A DNA stretch of 64,000 nt from Akkermansia muciniphila. Its GTDB lineage: Bacteria > Verrucomicrobiota > Verrucomicrobiia > Verrucomicrobiales > DEV007. The notes under the pieces are model-generated. The model worked only from the letters and a program-made list of their open reading frames with translations, searched no databases and had not been told where the DNA came from. This document shows positions 18,047-26,615 of the stretch, piece after piece. The DNA lies in the NCBI GenBank assembly GCA_945883495.1, contig CAMCXS010000001.1:62001-126000 (forward strand), in the 5' to 3' direction. Every line of letters begins with the position of its first letter. The stretch's first letter is position 1. A program made the translations under genes and the position numbers.

Positions 18047-18955
18047 CTAGAGCAGGTCTAGCGCCGCCCTCGGGTTCACGTCAACCAGCCGCCGGATCTC
18101 CGCGGAGGATAGTCCGATTTCCTCCGCGAGAATCTGCTCCACTTTAGGCATCGTGGCCGTGGATCCGACGAAGTGATCTCCGCCAGGGCTCCGGGCGATC
18201 CCGTCCGCACCGATCTCCAGCTCCCATCCGGCCAGCCGATAACGCCCGGGACCAAGGCGCGCGGCGGAAATGGCGTCGGTTACACCGATCGCGCGTTCCA
18301 GGCCGGTGCAGCGCAGATAATTCTTCAAGGTGAAGGCCGGAACGTGAACGCCGTCCGGGATGAAACAGCACCAGATCCGGTCGGAGACGCTGAGAAAGCG
18401 CTGGATCACGTTGTCATGCCGGTGCATTTGCAGCGGACATGCATTCCCGAGATGCGTCACCATGGAGAGCCCGCAATCGATCGCCTCTTCGATCTGCTCC
18501 AAGCTCGGATTGCAGTGACCGGCGGAGACAACGATTCCTTGGTCCGCCAAATACGAAGTCACTCTCCCGCCTGAATCTTGTTCCGGAGCCAGAGTGATCA
18601 GGCGCACCAGACCTTCCCCAGCTTCCAAGATTTCCGATGCCGCGTCTTGCGAGGCGGGTCGCACGGCGGCCAACGGATGCGCGCCGCGATAGCCATTCTC
18701 CGGACTGATGAACGGCCCTTCGATGTGAAATCCGCGGACCACGCGCGCCACCACCTCGTCTTCTTGCCGCCAACGGACGATCCGTTGCAACCGTCGGCAA
18801 ATCGTCGCGATTTCTTCGGTGATGAACGTCACCAGAATGCCGTCGCAACCATCTTCTTCCAGCGCCAGACAAGCGCCGTGGAGGGCTTCCAAAGTGAGAT
18901 CGTCCGAGTTGAAATCGGCGCCGTTGTACCCGTTGACCTGGAGGTCGAAGCTCAT
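18047..18955 (-). CDS. nagA: N-acetylglucosamine-6-phosphate deacetylase, short form
   Basis: A 302-residue amidohydrolase that deacetylates GlcNAc-6-phosphate. The metal and catalytic residues are in place: Glu79 (FHIEGPFIS), His147 (SAGHCNPS), His168 (VTHLGNA) and Asp227 (GVTDAIS). The protein begins directly at the barrel ([12 protein letters not shown]), so the N-terminal part of the small beta-domain found in the roughly 380-residue enzymes is missing. The start overlaps the nagB stop by ATGA, so the pair is coupled in the order nagB-nagA and converts GlcNAc-6-P to fructose-6-P. Confidence 0.88.
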   Translation of the reverse strand: MSFDLQVNGYNGADFNSDDLTLEALHGACLALEEDGCDGILVTFITEEIATICRRLQRIVRWRQEDEVVARVVRGFHIEGPFISPENGYRGAHPLAAVRPASQDAASEILEAGEGLVRLITLAPEQDSGGRVTSYLADQGIVVSAGHCNPSLEQIEEAIDCGLSMVTHLGNACPLQMHRHDNVIQRFLSVSDRIWCCFIPDGVHVPAFTLKNYLRCTGLERAIGVTDAISAARLGPGRYRLAGWELEIGADGIARSPGGDHFVGSTATMPKVEQILAEEIGLSSAEIRRLVDVNPRAALDLL

Positions 18956-19695
18956 GGCTTGGACAGCAACGACGCCGCCGGTTCATCCAGGAAGATCCGG
19001 CAATCCCGATGCTCTTGGAGGATCGAAGCGGGCACGTCCGGCGTGATCGGACCTTCCAAACTCTCTTTCACCGCCTTGGCTTTGCGCGCGTCCGGCACCG
19101 TGCAGATGATGGTGTTCGCCCGCAAAATCTCGCGGACGGACATCGAAATTGCTTTCTTCGGGACGGAGTCCAGATCAGGGAACCAACCTTCCCCAAGCTG
19201 TTGCCGGCGGCAGGCTTCGTCCAAATCGACGACGAGATACGGCGTCCGGGTCTCGAAGTTCGCCGGCGGGTCGTTGAAGGCCAGGTGGGCGTTCTCGCCA
19301 ATCCCGACGAAGGCGACATCGACGGTCCGTGCCGAGAGCGATTCTCCCACCCGGGCGCATTCCGCCGCCACATCGCGCTCCCCGTTGAGAAAGTGAAAAT
19401 GCCGCAGCGGCAACGGCAGCTGGCTCACGAACCGCTTCCAGAGATACTGCCGGAACGAGGCGGGATGGGAAATCGGGAGACCGACATATTCATCCAGGTG
19501 GAAGCCGGTGACCTTGCTCCAATCGATCCCCTCCTCCGCGATCAAGGCTTCGAGCATTTCAAATTGGGAAGCGCCCGTGGCTACGATGATCGTGGCGCGG
19601 CGGCGTTCGGCGATGGCTTGACGGATCCGTTCCGCGCCAGCTTTGGCCGCGGCTCGTCCCATCTCCACTTTGGCTGGAAAAATCGATACCTCCAT
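18952..19695 (-). CDS. nagB: Glucosamine-6-phosphate deaminase
   Basis: A 247-residue protein that converts glucosamine-6-P to fructose-6-P and ammonia. Motifs are [12 protein letters not shown] (phosphate loop), [10 protein letters not shown] with the catalytic Asp68, [14 protein letters not shown] with His137 and acid 142 (Asp where many family members have Glu), and [20 protein letters not shown]. The ATG at 19695 is preferred to 19758, which would place an Arg-rich stretch in front. About 60 bp downstream of the Gfo/Idh/MocA gene, so possibly part of the same transcript. Confidence 0.9.
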   Translation of the reverse strand: MEVSIFPAKVEMGRAAAKAGAERIRQAIAERRRATIIVATGASQFEMLEALIAEEGIDWSKVTGFHLDEYVGLPISHPASFRQYLWKRFVSQLPLPLRHFHFLNGERDVAAECARVGESLSARTVDVAFVGIGENAHLAFNDPPANFETRTPYLVVDLDEACRRQQLGEGWFPDLDSVPKKAISMSVREILRANTIICTVPDARKAKAVKESLEGPITPDVPASILQEHRDCRIFLDEPAASLLSKP

Positions 19696-19754
19696 GTCGT
19701 TTGTTCCCTGTTCCCTAGCAGCCGGGAGGCGGGTCCGGCAAGCGGCTTTCCGCC

Positions 19755-21044
19755 TCAAACCTTGGGTTCCCAGCCGGGACGGTATTCCCGGCCCCAGAAC
19801 TTCATGGCTGCGTCCTGCCTCGGACGGCCAGTTTCAGCATCAATGTCCAATATCAGTCCGCTTCGATACGCGATGTTCCCCAGATGACACCAGAGCGTCG
19901 ATTTCTGGCCTTCGGCGATCTCGGAGTTGAGTGGGACGTTGTTGCGGATGGCATCGGCCAAGTTTTGGAAGTGCGCCACGTCGGAGCCCGGACCGGTCTT
20001 GGATTCGAGCTGTTTTCCGGTGAGATCGTAAATGGAATACCCACTGCTCGTGAAGTGCATCGCCCCGCCGTCGCCAGCGAAACTCGCAAAGGCTGGTGCC
20101 TCCGGCTTGCGCGGGTGACACGAGCTTTGTTCCCAGTGGGCTCCGGTTTCTCCGAGATCGAAAATGGCGACTCCGGTGTCGGGGGTCTCCTGGTCGTCCT
20201 TGAAGTGGTAACGCCCGCCGAGGAACGTCACCCGCTTTGGAATTCCAGCTTTCAGGCCCCAGCGGACGATATCGAGGCTGTGAATGCCATTGTTCGCCAG
20301 TTCGCCACCGCCGAAATGCCAGTGCCAGTGCCAATTGTAATGCACCAGATTGTCCTTGAAGGGATACTCCGGGACCGGGCCTTGCCACAAGGCGTAGTCA
20401 AGCTCCGCCGGAATGGCCGCGGGTTTGCCGATGCCGATCGTTTTGCGTCCTGAAAAGTAATAACTGCGTCCCGACCGCACCGGTCCGATCACGCCCTCTT
20501 GGAGCCGCTGAATTCCTTCGATAATGGTGGGGAAACTGCGGCGCTGATTGCCCATCTGGACCTTCCGATCATGTTTGCGCGCGGCGGCCACCATCAGCTC
20601 GGCTTCCTGGGCGTTGTGGCTGCCTGGCTTTTCGACGTAGACATGCTTGCCCGCCTGGCAAGCCAGGATCGTGGCCGGAGCGTGCCAGTAATTGGGCGCG
20701 GCGATCGAAATGACATCGACCTCGGCATCGCCAAGAATTTCCCGGAAATCCTTCACGAACTTCGCCGGACGCTCTTGGCCGCCTCGTTGCACCACCCGGG
20801 CGGCCTCTTCGCCACGAGCGGAATCGACGTCGCAGAGATACGCGATTTCCACGCCGGGCACCGCCAGCCATCCGCTGATGTGCGCTTTGCCCCGGCCCAG
20901 CCCCATGATGCCCACGCGCAACTTGTTCGACGGAGCCTCTTGTCCGCGGCTTGGAGTGATCGCCAATGCGGTGGCCCCCATGGCGGCGGTCCGGGCAAAG
21001 GTGCGGCGAGAGGTGGAGGAATTCGGGTCAGGAGTCGGAGTCAT
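19755..21044 (-). CDS. Tat-exported Gfo/Idh/MocA family oxidoreductase
   Basis: A 429-residue protein with an N-terminal twin-arginine signal ([10 protein letters not shown], Arg13-Arg14), so it is exported folded. The NAD(P)-binding Rossmann domain carries [12 protein letters not shown] and the family-typical [10 protein letters not shown]. The substrate domain contains [20 protein letters not shown], a His-rich stretch common in exported PVC-bacterial members. Such proteins are usually assigned to sugar oxidation or glycoside modification. It is divergent from the DUF1080 protein, a partner commonly linked to 3-keto-sugar chemistry, which supports a shared role. Confidence 0.9.
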   Translation of the reverse strand: MTPTPDPNSSTSRRTFARTAAMGATALAITPSRGQEAPSNKLRVGIMGLGRGKAHISGWLAVPGVEIAYLCDVDSARGEEAARVVQRGGQERPAKFVKDFREILGDAEVDVISIAAPNYWHAPATILACQAGKHVYVEKPGSHNAQEAELMVAAARKHDRKVQMGNQRRSFPTIIEGIQRLQEGVIGPVRSGRSYYFSGRKTIGIGKPAAIPAELDYALWQGPVPEYPFKDNLVHYNWHWHWHFGGGELANNGIHSLDIVRWGLKAGIPKRVTFLGGRYHFKDDQETPDTGVAIFDLGETGAHWEQSSCHPRKPEAPAFASFAGDGGAMHFTSSGYSIYDLTGKQLESKTGPGSDVAHFQNLADAIRNNVPLNSEIAEGQKSTLWCHLGNIAYRSGLILDIDAETGRPRQDAAMKFWGREYRPGWEPKV

Positions 21045-21142
21045 CGCGAAACGGGTTGAGCCTTACACGCACCGTTCCCGCCGGATTTGTCTCCCTCTAG
21101 TTTGACTTGCCAAGGCCCCGCACCTGTCGTGACTGTGACGTC

Positions 21143-21730
21143 ATGCGATTTGTCCCCTTGTTTGTCCTCTTCGCGCTGGCTTCCGTCCGCGCCGAAGCCC
21201 CCCAACCCCAGCCAATCTTCACCGGCACCGATCTCACTGGTTGGAACGTGCCCGAGGGAAATGACGCCAGTGGCTGGTACAAAGCCGAGGGCGGCATCCT
21301 CAAAATCCAAAGCGACCCGACGCAGAAAGGCTCCATCCTGTGGACGGAGAAAACCTATCGCGACTTCGTCATCACGTTCGACTTCAAGTTCGGCGCCGGA
21401 ACCGTCGACAGCGGGATTCACATCCGCAACAACGACCAAATTCAGATCGGCATTTCCGGATCGCTGAAACGCGACATGACCGGCTCGCCCTACGTCGGCA
21501 AGTATCCCGTGGAGGCCACCGGAGTCGCCGAGCTCTTGAAGCAGGACGATTGGAACTCCATGAAAATCGAAGCGCGCGGGCTGCGCTACCTCGTCTGGCT
21601 GAACGGCCAGCAGGTCCTCGATTACACCTCGGAGACTGGAATTCCCGAAGGACCGATCGGCATCCAACTGCACGCGGGCAAGGACATGGCGATCGACTAC
21701 CGCGAGATCAAAGTGGCCGAGCTGCCTTAA
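21143..21730 (+). CDS. Exported DUF1080 (3-keto-disaccharide hydrolase-like) protein
   Basis: A 195-residue protein with a signal peptide (MRFVPLFVLFALASVRA). It is a single lectin-like jelly-roll domain of the DUF1080 family, with the markers IFTGTDLTGW, GILKIQSDPTQKG, YRDFVITFDFKF, GIHIRNN, WNSMKIEARG and GPIGIQLH. Related proteins hydrolyse 3-keto glycosides. The ATG at 21143 gives a clean signal peptide, unlike the upstream ATG at 21107. Its 3' end overlaps the convergent oxidoreductase gene by 23 bp. Confidence 0.88.
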   Translation: MRFVPLFVLFALASVRAEAPQPQPIFTGTDLTGWNVPEGNDASGWYKAEGGILKIQSDPTQKGSILWTEKTYRDFVITFDFKFGAGTVDSGIHIRNNDQIQIGISGSLKRDMTGSPYVGKYPVEATGVAELLKQDDWNSMKIEARGLRYLVWLNGQQVLDYTSETGIPEGPIGIQLHAGKDMAIDYREIKVAELP

Positions 21731-23156
21731 TACCGAAACGCCGCAACGCCGAGCGCGCCGCGTGATACCCGCACATCCCGTGAACTCCGCCTCCGGGCGG
21801 GGTGGACGCGGAACAGATGAAGATATCCCGCGCCGGGGTGGAGTAGGGATCCAGCCGCGCCACCGGACGGGCGTAAAGCTGCGCCAAATCCTGGACGCCA
21901 CCGGCGATGTCGCCGCCCACGTAATTCGGGTTGTACGCCTCCATGGCCGCCGGATTCGTGACGTGACGGGCCAAAATCAAATCGCGGAAGCCAGGAGCAA
22001 AACGCTCGATTTGGCTCTCGATCCGCGCGAGCGCATCCTCGTTCGATCCGTTCGGGACGTGGGCATATCCCCAACCCGTGTGTTTCCCTGCCGGGGCGCG
22101 CGTAAGATCGACCACACTTTGTTGAGCGACGATGAGGAACGGCCGGTCCGAGATTTTCCCCTGCCAGGCGAATCGCTCGCTCTCGGCGATCTCCCCAAAC
22201 GTGGGCCCAATGTGCAAACAAGCCGTCCGGCGTGCGGCTTCGTTGCTCCAGGGAATCGGCCCGGAAAGCGCCCAATCCACCTTGAACGCGGCGGGTCCGT
22301 GCCGGAAGCGGCGCAAGCCAGCCCGGTAGTTTTCTGGGAGCCGGTCCCCGCAAATCGATTCCATCACCTTGGGAGAGGTGTCAAAGAGGTAAACCCGAGC
22401 GCGGGGCAAATCCTCCAACTTCCGCACCGGAGTATCGCAAATCACCCGTCCGCCCAGTGCCTCCAGGATGCTCACCAGCGCATCGGCGATCGCTTGGGAA
22501 CCGCGTTCCGCCACGGGCCAACCAACGGCGTGGGCGCTGATCGCCAACATCATGGCAAACGCGGCGGTCCCCGGAGCTTCCAGCGGCAAAATCGAGTGCG
22601 CTCCGTGCCCAGCCAGCAGCGCCCGAGCCTCTGGCGTCCGGAAAGAGAGCTTGGCGAGCTGATCCGCCGAAAGCAAGGCCCGCAAGCCAAACCGTATCAG
22701 CGAGAACGGATGCTTGGGAATTTGCAGCGGACCCAGCAACGTCTCATACAGGTGCGGCGCGGAATCCACCAACGGCTCCATCAGCCCCATGTAGGCCTTG
22801 CGATCCCGGCCAAGCCGTTCCGCCGTGGCACGCACACTCCGCTCCTGCACGATCGCGCCGCCGCCATCAAGCGGTTGGACAAGGGGAAACTCGGGGTGAA
22901 TCCAGCGGACGCCATGGGCCGCCAAATCAAGGGATTGAAGAAACGGCGAGGCCATCCCCAGCGGATGAATCGCGGAACAGACATCGTGCCGGAAACCCGG
23001 TAGTGTCAGCTCCGCCGTCCGCAGCCCGCCGCCCGGCGTGGAGCGTCCTTCCACCACGGACACCTCCAGCCCCTGCCGCGCCAACGTAATGGCGGCCGCC
23101 AGGCCATTTGGGCCCGAACCGATTACCACGGCATCGACTGCGCTTCGGGCGGGCAT
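21708..23156 (-). CDS. FAD-dependent oxidoreductase, phytoene desaturase-like
   Basis: A 482-residue flavoprotein. The FAD-binding N-terminus reads VVIGSGPNGLAAAITLAR, with the acidic end VVEG and GGGLRTAELTLPGF. The C-terminal FAD motif is IFICSASTPPGGGVHGMCGYHAA. The overall organisation matches NAD(P)/FAD oxidoreductases annotated as phytoene desaturase or COG1233. No carotenoid genes (crtB, crtE) are adjacent, so the substrate is unknown. It ends 9 bp before the DUF3500 gene in transcription order. Confidence 0.85.
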   Translation of the reverse strand: MPARSAVDAVVIGSGPNGLAAAITLARQGLEVSVVEGRSTPGGGLRTAELTLPGFRHDVCSAIHPLGMASPFLQSLDLAAHGVRWIHPEFPLVQPLDGGGAIVQERSVRATAERLGRDRKAYMGLMEPLVDSAPHLYETLLGPLQIPKHPFSLIRFGLRALLSADQLAKLSFRTPEARALLAGHGAHSILPLEAPGTAAFAMMLAISAHAVGWPVAERGSQAIADALVSILEALGGRVICDTPVRKLEDLPRARVYLFDTSPKVMESICGDRLPENYRAGLRRFRHGPAAFKVDWALSGPIPWSNEAARRTACLHIGPTFGEIAESERFAWQGKISDRPFLIVAQQSVVDLTRAPAGKHTGWGYAHVPNGSNEDALARIESQIERFAPGFRDLILARHVTNPAAMEAYNPNYVGGDIAGGVQDLAQLYARPVARLDPYSTPARDIFICSASTPPGGGVHGMCGYHAARSALRRFGIKAARPL

Positions 23157-23165
23157 GCGATCGCG

Positions 23166-24152
23166 TCAGGCCGCCTCCTCGGGAACTTCGGGATCGGCGA
23201 TGTGAACCCACGTGTGCACATGCGGCTTGCCCCGGAAATGCCAGACCAAGCCGGGCCCTTCCAATTGCCAGGTGTCGTAAACCCCGTCCTCACCGATGTC
23301 GTGCGCCTTGTAAAACGCCAGCGTGTGCTTCTCCAAGCCCACCTTGTTGATCAGCGCCATCGATTCCGCGACGTCCTGGGGCCGGAAAGGCATCAGCAGA
23401 TCCTCGAGCACTTTGAGGACGTGCGCTTTTTGATCCGCGCTGAGGTCCGCCACGGGAATTCCCTCAAGCCCCACTCCATCCCGGCGCAACGCCACTGTCG
23501 CATTCCCTTTCTCGGAACGCGGCTGGGTCAGGAGCGCTTTTTCCCGCTGCTTGCCATCAAGCATCGCAAAGACCTCGTTGGCCCGCTTGGCCTGGAACCA
23601 GTAGACGTTCCCCGGGTGATCCGGCTTCTCGTTGAACCCCTGTGCCGAGTGCCCGTAGAAGATCGGGCCACCGAATGCCTTGCCGGCCACGCTGTCCCCA
23701 TCGCAACGCCGGGTCACGTGCCGGGAAGTGAGAACGAACTCGAACTTGCCCGTCCCGGGCTCGCCAAAAAGCGCGATCGAGCTGTCGCCGAACCCACCCG
23801 CACCGTTGTCGTGCTCCACCTGCTTCATGACCTCGCCGCGAAAGGCGTCGCTGTGCAAGTTCAGAAAAATCTCGCGGACCATCTGCTGTTGGTCGGCGTT
23901 CAGGAAGTCCCGGATGATCGGCTCGGTGACGTGCCAATTGTTGTCCACCTTGCGCCGCAGCGGGTGGTCGAACGGAAAGCAGAGATCCTTGCGCTGCTCC
24001 TCAGTCAGGGAGCCGTAGAGCGTGGTGACCAAGCTCTCGCTGACCGGCATCGCGTTCGCCTGCGCGTTCGGCAACACGCCCGGAATCGTGAGCGCGCCGG
24101 TGGCGGCCATGGCGTTGCGCAGAAAGCGGCGGCGGCTGAAATGGGGGTTCAT
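23166..24152 (-). CDS. Tat-exported DUF3500 family protein
   Basis: A 328-residue protein with a twin-arginine signal (FSRRRFLRNAMAATGAL). The remainder matches DUF3500: SLTEEQRKDLCFPFDHPLR, FLNLHSDAF, FEFVLTSRHVTRRCDGD, FGGPIFYGH and GPGLVWHFRGKPHVHTWVHI at the C-terminus. Its biochemical function is unknown. The conserved His and Asp residues in RHVTRRCDGD and HVHTWVHI suggest a metal site. It starts only 55 bp from the rhodanese gene end and 10 bp before the FAD oxidoreductase gene, so the run is probably co-transcribed. Confidence 0.88.
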   Translation of the reverse strand: MNPHFSRRRFLRNAMAATGALTIPGVLPNAQANAMPVSESLVTTLYGSLTEEQRKDLCFPFDHPLRRKVDNNWHVTEPIIRDFLNADQQQMVREIFLNLHSDAFRGEVMKQVEHDNGAGGFGDSSIALFGEPGTGKFEFVLTSRHVTRRCDGDSVAGKAFGGPIFYGHSAQGFNEKPDHPGNVYWFQAKRANEVFAMLDGKQREKALLTQPRSEKGNATVALRRDGVGLEGIPVADLSADQKAHVLKVLEDLLMPFRPQDVAESMALINKVGLEKHTLAFYKAHDIGEDGVYDTWQLEGPGLVWHFRGKPHVHTWVHIADPEVPEEAA

Positions 24153-24207
24153 CGGAGCAAACTAGCACACCGGGCGAGCGCCTGGAAATCGCAAAGCTTC
24201 CCTCCGT

Positions 24208-24564
24208 TCAGTAGCGCGGCACGTTGGGGTCGATCTCCACCGACCAAGCCTCGATCCCGCCTCGCAAGCTGAAGACGTTGGCCCGCCCTTTGGAACGCAG
24301 GAAACCCGCCGCCTGGGCGGACCGCATCCCGTGATGACAGTAGACCACCACCGGGACTTCGGGGGCAGGCAGCGCGGGCTCGATCGCCGCCACGAACCGG
24401 CTCAACGGCACCAGAACGTCACCCGGAATATGGCAGTAAGCGTGTTCCTCCGCCTCCCGGCAATCGATGAGCACGAATGACGGCGCCCCATCTTGACGGA
24501 CCGCATCGACAAACACCGGTTCGACCTCCAAACCCGCTTCGGGCGCCGGAAACGTCAACTTCAC
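24208..24564 (-). CDS. Single-domain rhodanese
   Basis: A 118-residue protein with the rhodanese fold: FVLIDCREAEEHAYCHIPGDV, the active-site loop VVYCHHGMRSAQAAGFL with Cys76, and NVFSLRGGIEAW. It transfers sulfane sulfur or acts as a related thiol protein. There is no signal peptide, so it is cytoplasmic. The GTG at 24564 overlaps the TGA of the L,D-transpeptidase gene (GTGA), a coupling that fixes the start. Confidence 0.9.
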   Translation of the reverse strand: MKLTFPAPEAGLEVEPVFVDAVRQDGAPSFVLIDCREAEEHAYCHIPGDVLVPLSRFVAAIEPALPAPEVPVVVYCHHGMRSAQAAGFLRSKGRANVFSLRGGIEAWSVEIDPNVPRY

Positions 24565-25205
24565 GGCCGGACCGTCACGGGGGTGCCGGCATCGACATTC
24601 CGGAAGAACGTCGCCGCCATGTGAGTCGGCATCCGCACGCAACCGTGGGAAGCGGCAAATCCCGGCAAATAGCCGCCATGCATCCCGACACCGCCAGCGA
24701 AGCGCATGAAGTAGGGCATGGGCGAGCCCTCGAACCGTGATCCTGGAGGCTTTTTGTCTTTGGTCACATCGATGTCCTTCTGGGCGATCTCGCCGTTCGG
24801 CCACACGTAATTTCCGTAGAGATTGGATCGGTGATCCTTGTTCCTTTGGATGATTTTAAAATCTCCTTGAGGTGTGTCGAAGCCGTCCCGGCCGCTGGAG
24901 ACCTTGGAAACGCCGACCAATTGGTTCCCCTTGTAGAAGTAGGCGCGCTGATCGGAGACATCGATGATGATCCGCGCCGGGCCGGAAACGCTATCCCCCT
25001 CCCAATACGAAACGCTGTCCTCGATGGGGCTATCCTCGGTCTTCTTCGCCCCCAGAGCGGAGGGAGGCGCCACGGAATAGGGAACATACGCCGCGGGCTT
25101 GCTCGACGGGTTGCTGCAGCTGGAGACGGCGAATGACGCAGCCAAAAGGCCCATCAGGCCCATAATCCGGAGCATCGAGTTGGAGACGTGGCGAGGTTCG
25201 ATCAT
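24561..25205 (-). CDS. L,D-transpeptidase lipoprotein (YkuD domain)
   Basis: A 214-residue lipoprotein with lipobox VSSC (Cys30). The YkuD domain contains ARIIIDVSDQRAYFY, TPQGDFKI and the catalytic HGGYLPGFAASHGCVRM block with His176, His187 and Cys189. Such enzymes form 3-3 peptidoglycan cross-links or attach proteins to the wall. ATG at 25205 is used; ATG at 25175 would also leave a usable signal. Divergent from the FmdB-like gene, with 165 bp between them. Confidence 0.93.
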   Translation of the reverse strand: MIEPRHVSNSMLRIMGLMGLLAASFAVSSCSNPSSKPAAYVPYSVAPPSALGAKKTEDSPIEDSVSYWEGDSVSGPARIIIDVSDQRAYFYKGNQLVGVSKVSSGRDGFDTPQGDFKIIQRNKDHRSNLYGNYVWPNGEIAQKDIDVTKDKKPPGSRFEGSPMPYFMRFAGGVGMHGGYLPGFAASHGCVRMPTHMAATFFRNVDAGTPVTVRP

Positions 25206-25370
25206 GGCAATAGCGCGCCGCAGGCCGGACTCGTTGGACGCCAGCGCCCGCGCACTATGGCGAAAAATTTTATTCCGACAACCCGAAAAGCGACTTGAGT
25301 CCGTCTACGCGCAAAGCCGGTTGCGCTCCGCACGGATCCAGGCAACGGTGGGCGGTTTCCAAACACTCTC

Positions 25371-25715
25371 ATGCCCACCTACGAGTACGAATGCGAGACT
25401 TGTGGACACCACTTCGAGGTGTTCCAATCGATGAAGGACGCCAAGCTCACCGATTGCCCACAGGATAGCTGCGAGGGCCACGTGCGCCGCCTGTTGGGGA
25501 CCGGCGCGGGTGTCATTTTCAAGGGAAGCGGGTTCTACGAGACCGATTACCGGAGTGAATCCTACAAAGCCGGAGCCAAAAAGGCCGAGGAGAGCGCCAA
25601 GGCTTCTAGCGATACCGGTGGCGGCAGCACCGCCAAATCCGCTGACAGCAAGCCATCCACGTCTCCCTCCGCCGCTCCGGCCGCTCCCGCGAAGAGCGAC
25701 ACCGCCAAAGCGTGA
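25371..25715 (+). CDS. FmdB-type zinc-ribbon protein
   Basis: A 114-residue protein. The N-terminal half is a typical FmdB/CxxC_CxxC-SSSS zinc ribbon with MPTYEYECETCGHHFE, zinc ligands Cys8, Cys11, Cys29 and Cys34, and the following GTGAGVIFKGSGFYETDY. The C-terminal 45 residues are low-complexity Ala/Ser/Lys/Pro. Family members are annotated as regulators, but direct evidence is weak. Confidence 0.9.
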   Translation: MPTYEYECETCGHHFEVFQSMKDAKLTDCPQDSCEGHVRRLLGTGAGVIFKGSGFYETDYRSESYKAGAKKAEESAKASSDTGGGSTAKSADSKPSTSPSAAPAAPAKSDTAKA

Positions 25716-25761
25716 CTGCGTCCTTGAATCTTCCGGTGAAGCCGGGTTACAACTGAACCAG

Positions 25762-26520
25762 ATGTATCAGAAACGCGTCGTCAAAAAGGTCGCCAAGAAA
25801 AAGGCCGCCGGAGCCCGGGGGAAAGTGGCGGCCAAACCCGCGATCGAGAAGGATTACTTTGGCAGCAAGCCCAAGCCGAAGCAGGGCGCGATGTCCGGTT
25901 ACCGGCCTGCCGCAAGCGAGACGCCAGGTCTGGGCATTGGTGCGTTGTTCTTGTTTCTCTTCGCGGTGGGGCTTCTCGGAGTGGTGGCGGTCTGTTTCAT
26001 GCCTCCGGATCTCAGTGGCATCTCGGGTTATCCTGTGGGGGACAAGCCCGCCGCCCCTGGAAACCTGCTCCGCAAGCTGGATGATGCCATCTCCGCCGGC
26101 TACATCGACAAAAAGGAGTCGACGCTCTCCTTCTCCGAAGAAGACATCAACGCCTACATCAACCAACGCCTGAAAAAACTGCAAACCGGGCCGTTCGCGG
26201 CCTCTTTGCAGATGCACGGCCTTTTCTGCGATCTCCAGCCGGACACCGCCAACATTTATGTGATCCGCTCCATCTTCGGCAAACCTCTCGTCATCTACAC
26301 GTCGTGGGCGTTTGAAGGGGATCCCGAAGACCAGAAATTCACCTGCCTGGAGAGTGGCATCGGAGCCATCAAGATGAAGGGCCCCAGCCTGCAACCGGTC
26401 ACCGCGCCCTTCTTCCGTCTCCGGGACACCTGCCTCCGCGAGCGTGGCGCCCTGCAAGATCGAATCATCGACCGCTTGCGCATTGAGGACGGCAAGCTGG
26501 TGGTTCACGTCCAGCCCTAG
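25762..26520 (+). CDS. Single-pass membrane protein of unknown function
   Basis: A 252-residue protein. Residues 1-45 are strongly basic with Lys/Ala repeats. One membrane helix lies at 57-79 (IGALFLFLFAVGLLGVVAV), followed by an extracytoplasmic region of about 170 residues with SFSEEDINAYINQRLKKLQ. The ATG at 25762 follows the FmdB-like gene by 46 bp. No family is recognised. The last base is shared with the open frame of the next gene. Confidence 0.75.
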   Translation: MYQKRVVKKVAKKKAAGARGKVAAKPAIEKDYFGSKPKPKQGAMSGYRPAASETPGLGIGALFLFLFAVGLLGVVAVCFMPPDLSGISGYPVGDKPAAPGNLLRKLDDAISAGYIDKKESTLSFSEEDINAYINQRLKKLQTGPFAASLQMHGLFCDLQPDTANIYVIRSIFGKPLVIYTSWAFEGDPEDQKFTCLESGIGAIKMKGPSLQPVTAPFFRLRDTCLRERGALQDRIIDRLRIEDGKLVVHVQP

Positions 26521-26615
26521 TGGTCCGCCCAGCCTGGCTGCCGGCTCGTTCCGGACCTGGAATTCAGTTCAATCATCACTGGAGTTCGCCGTCGAATTTG
26601 CGTTACACTCCGTCG

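Noticed and set aside
19755-21730. Mobile or transferred island around the sugar genes
   Set aside because: No transposase, integrase, tRNA-end repeat or composition shift was noticed; the genes are typical of PVC bacteria.
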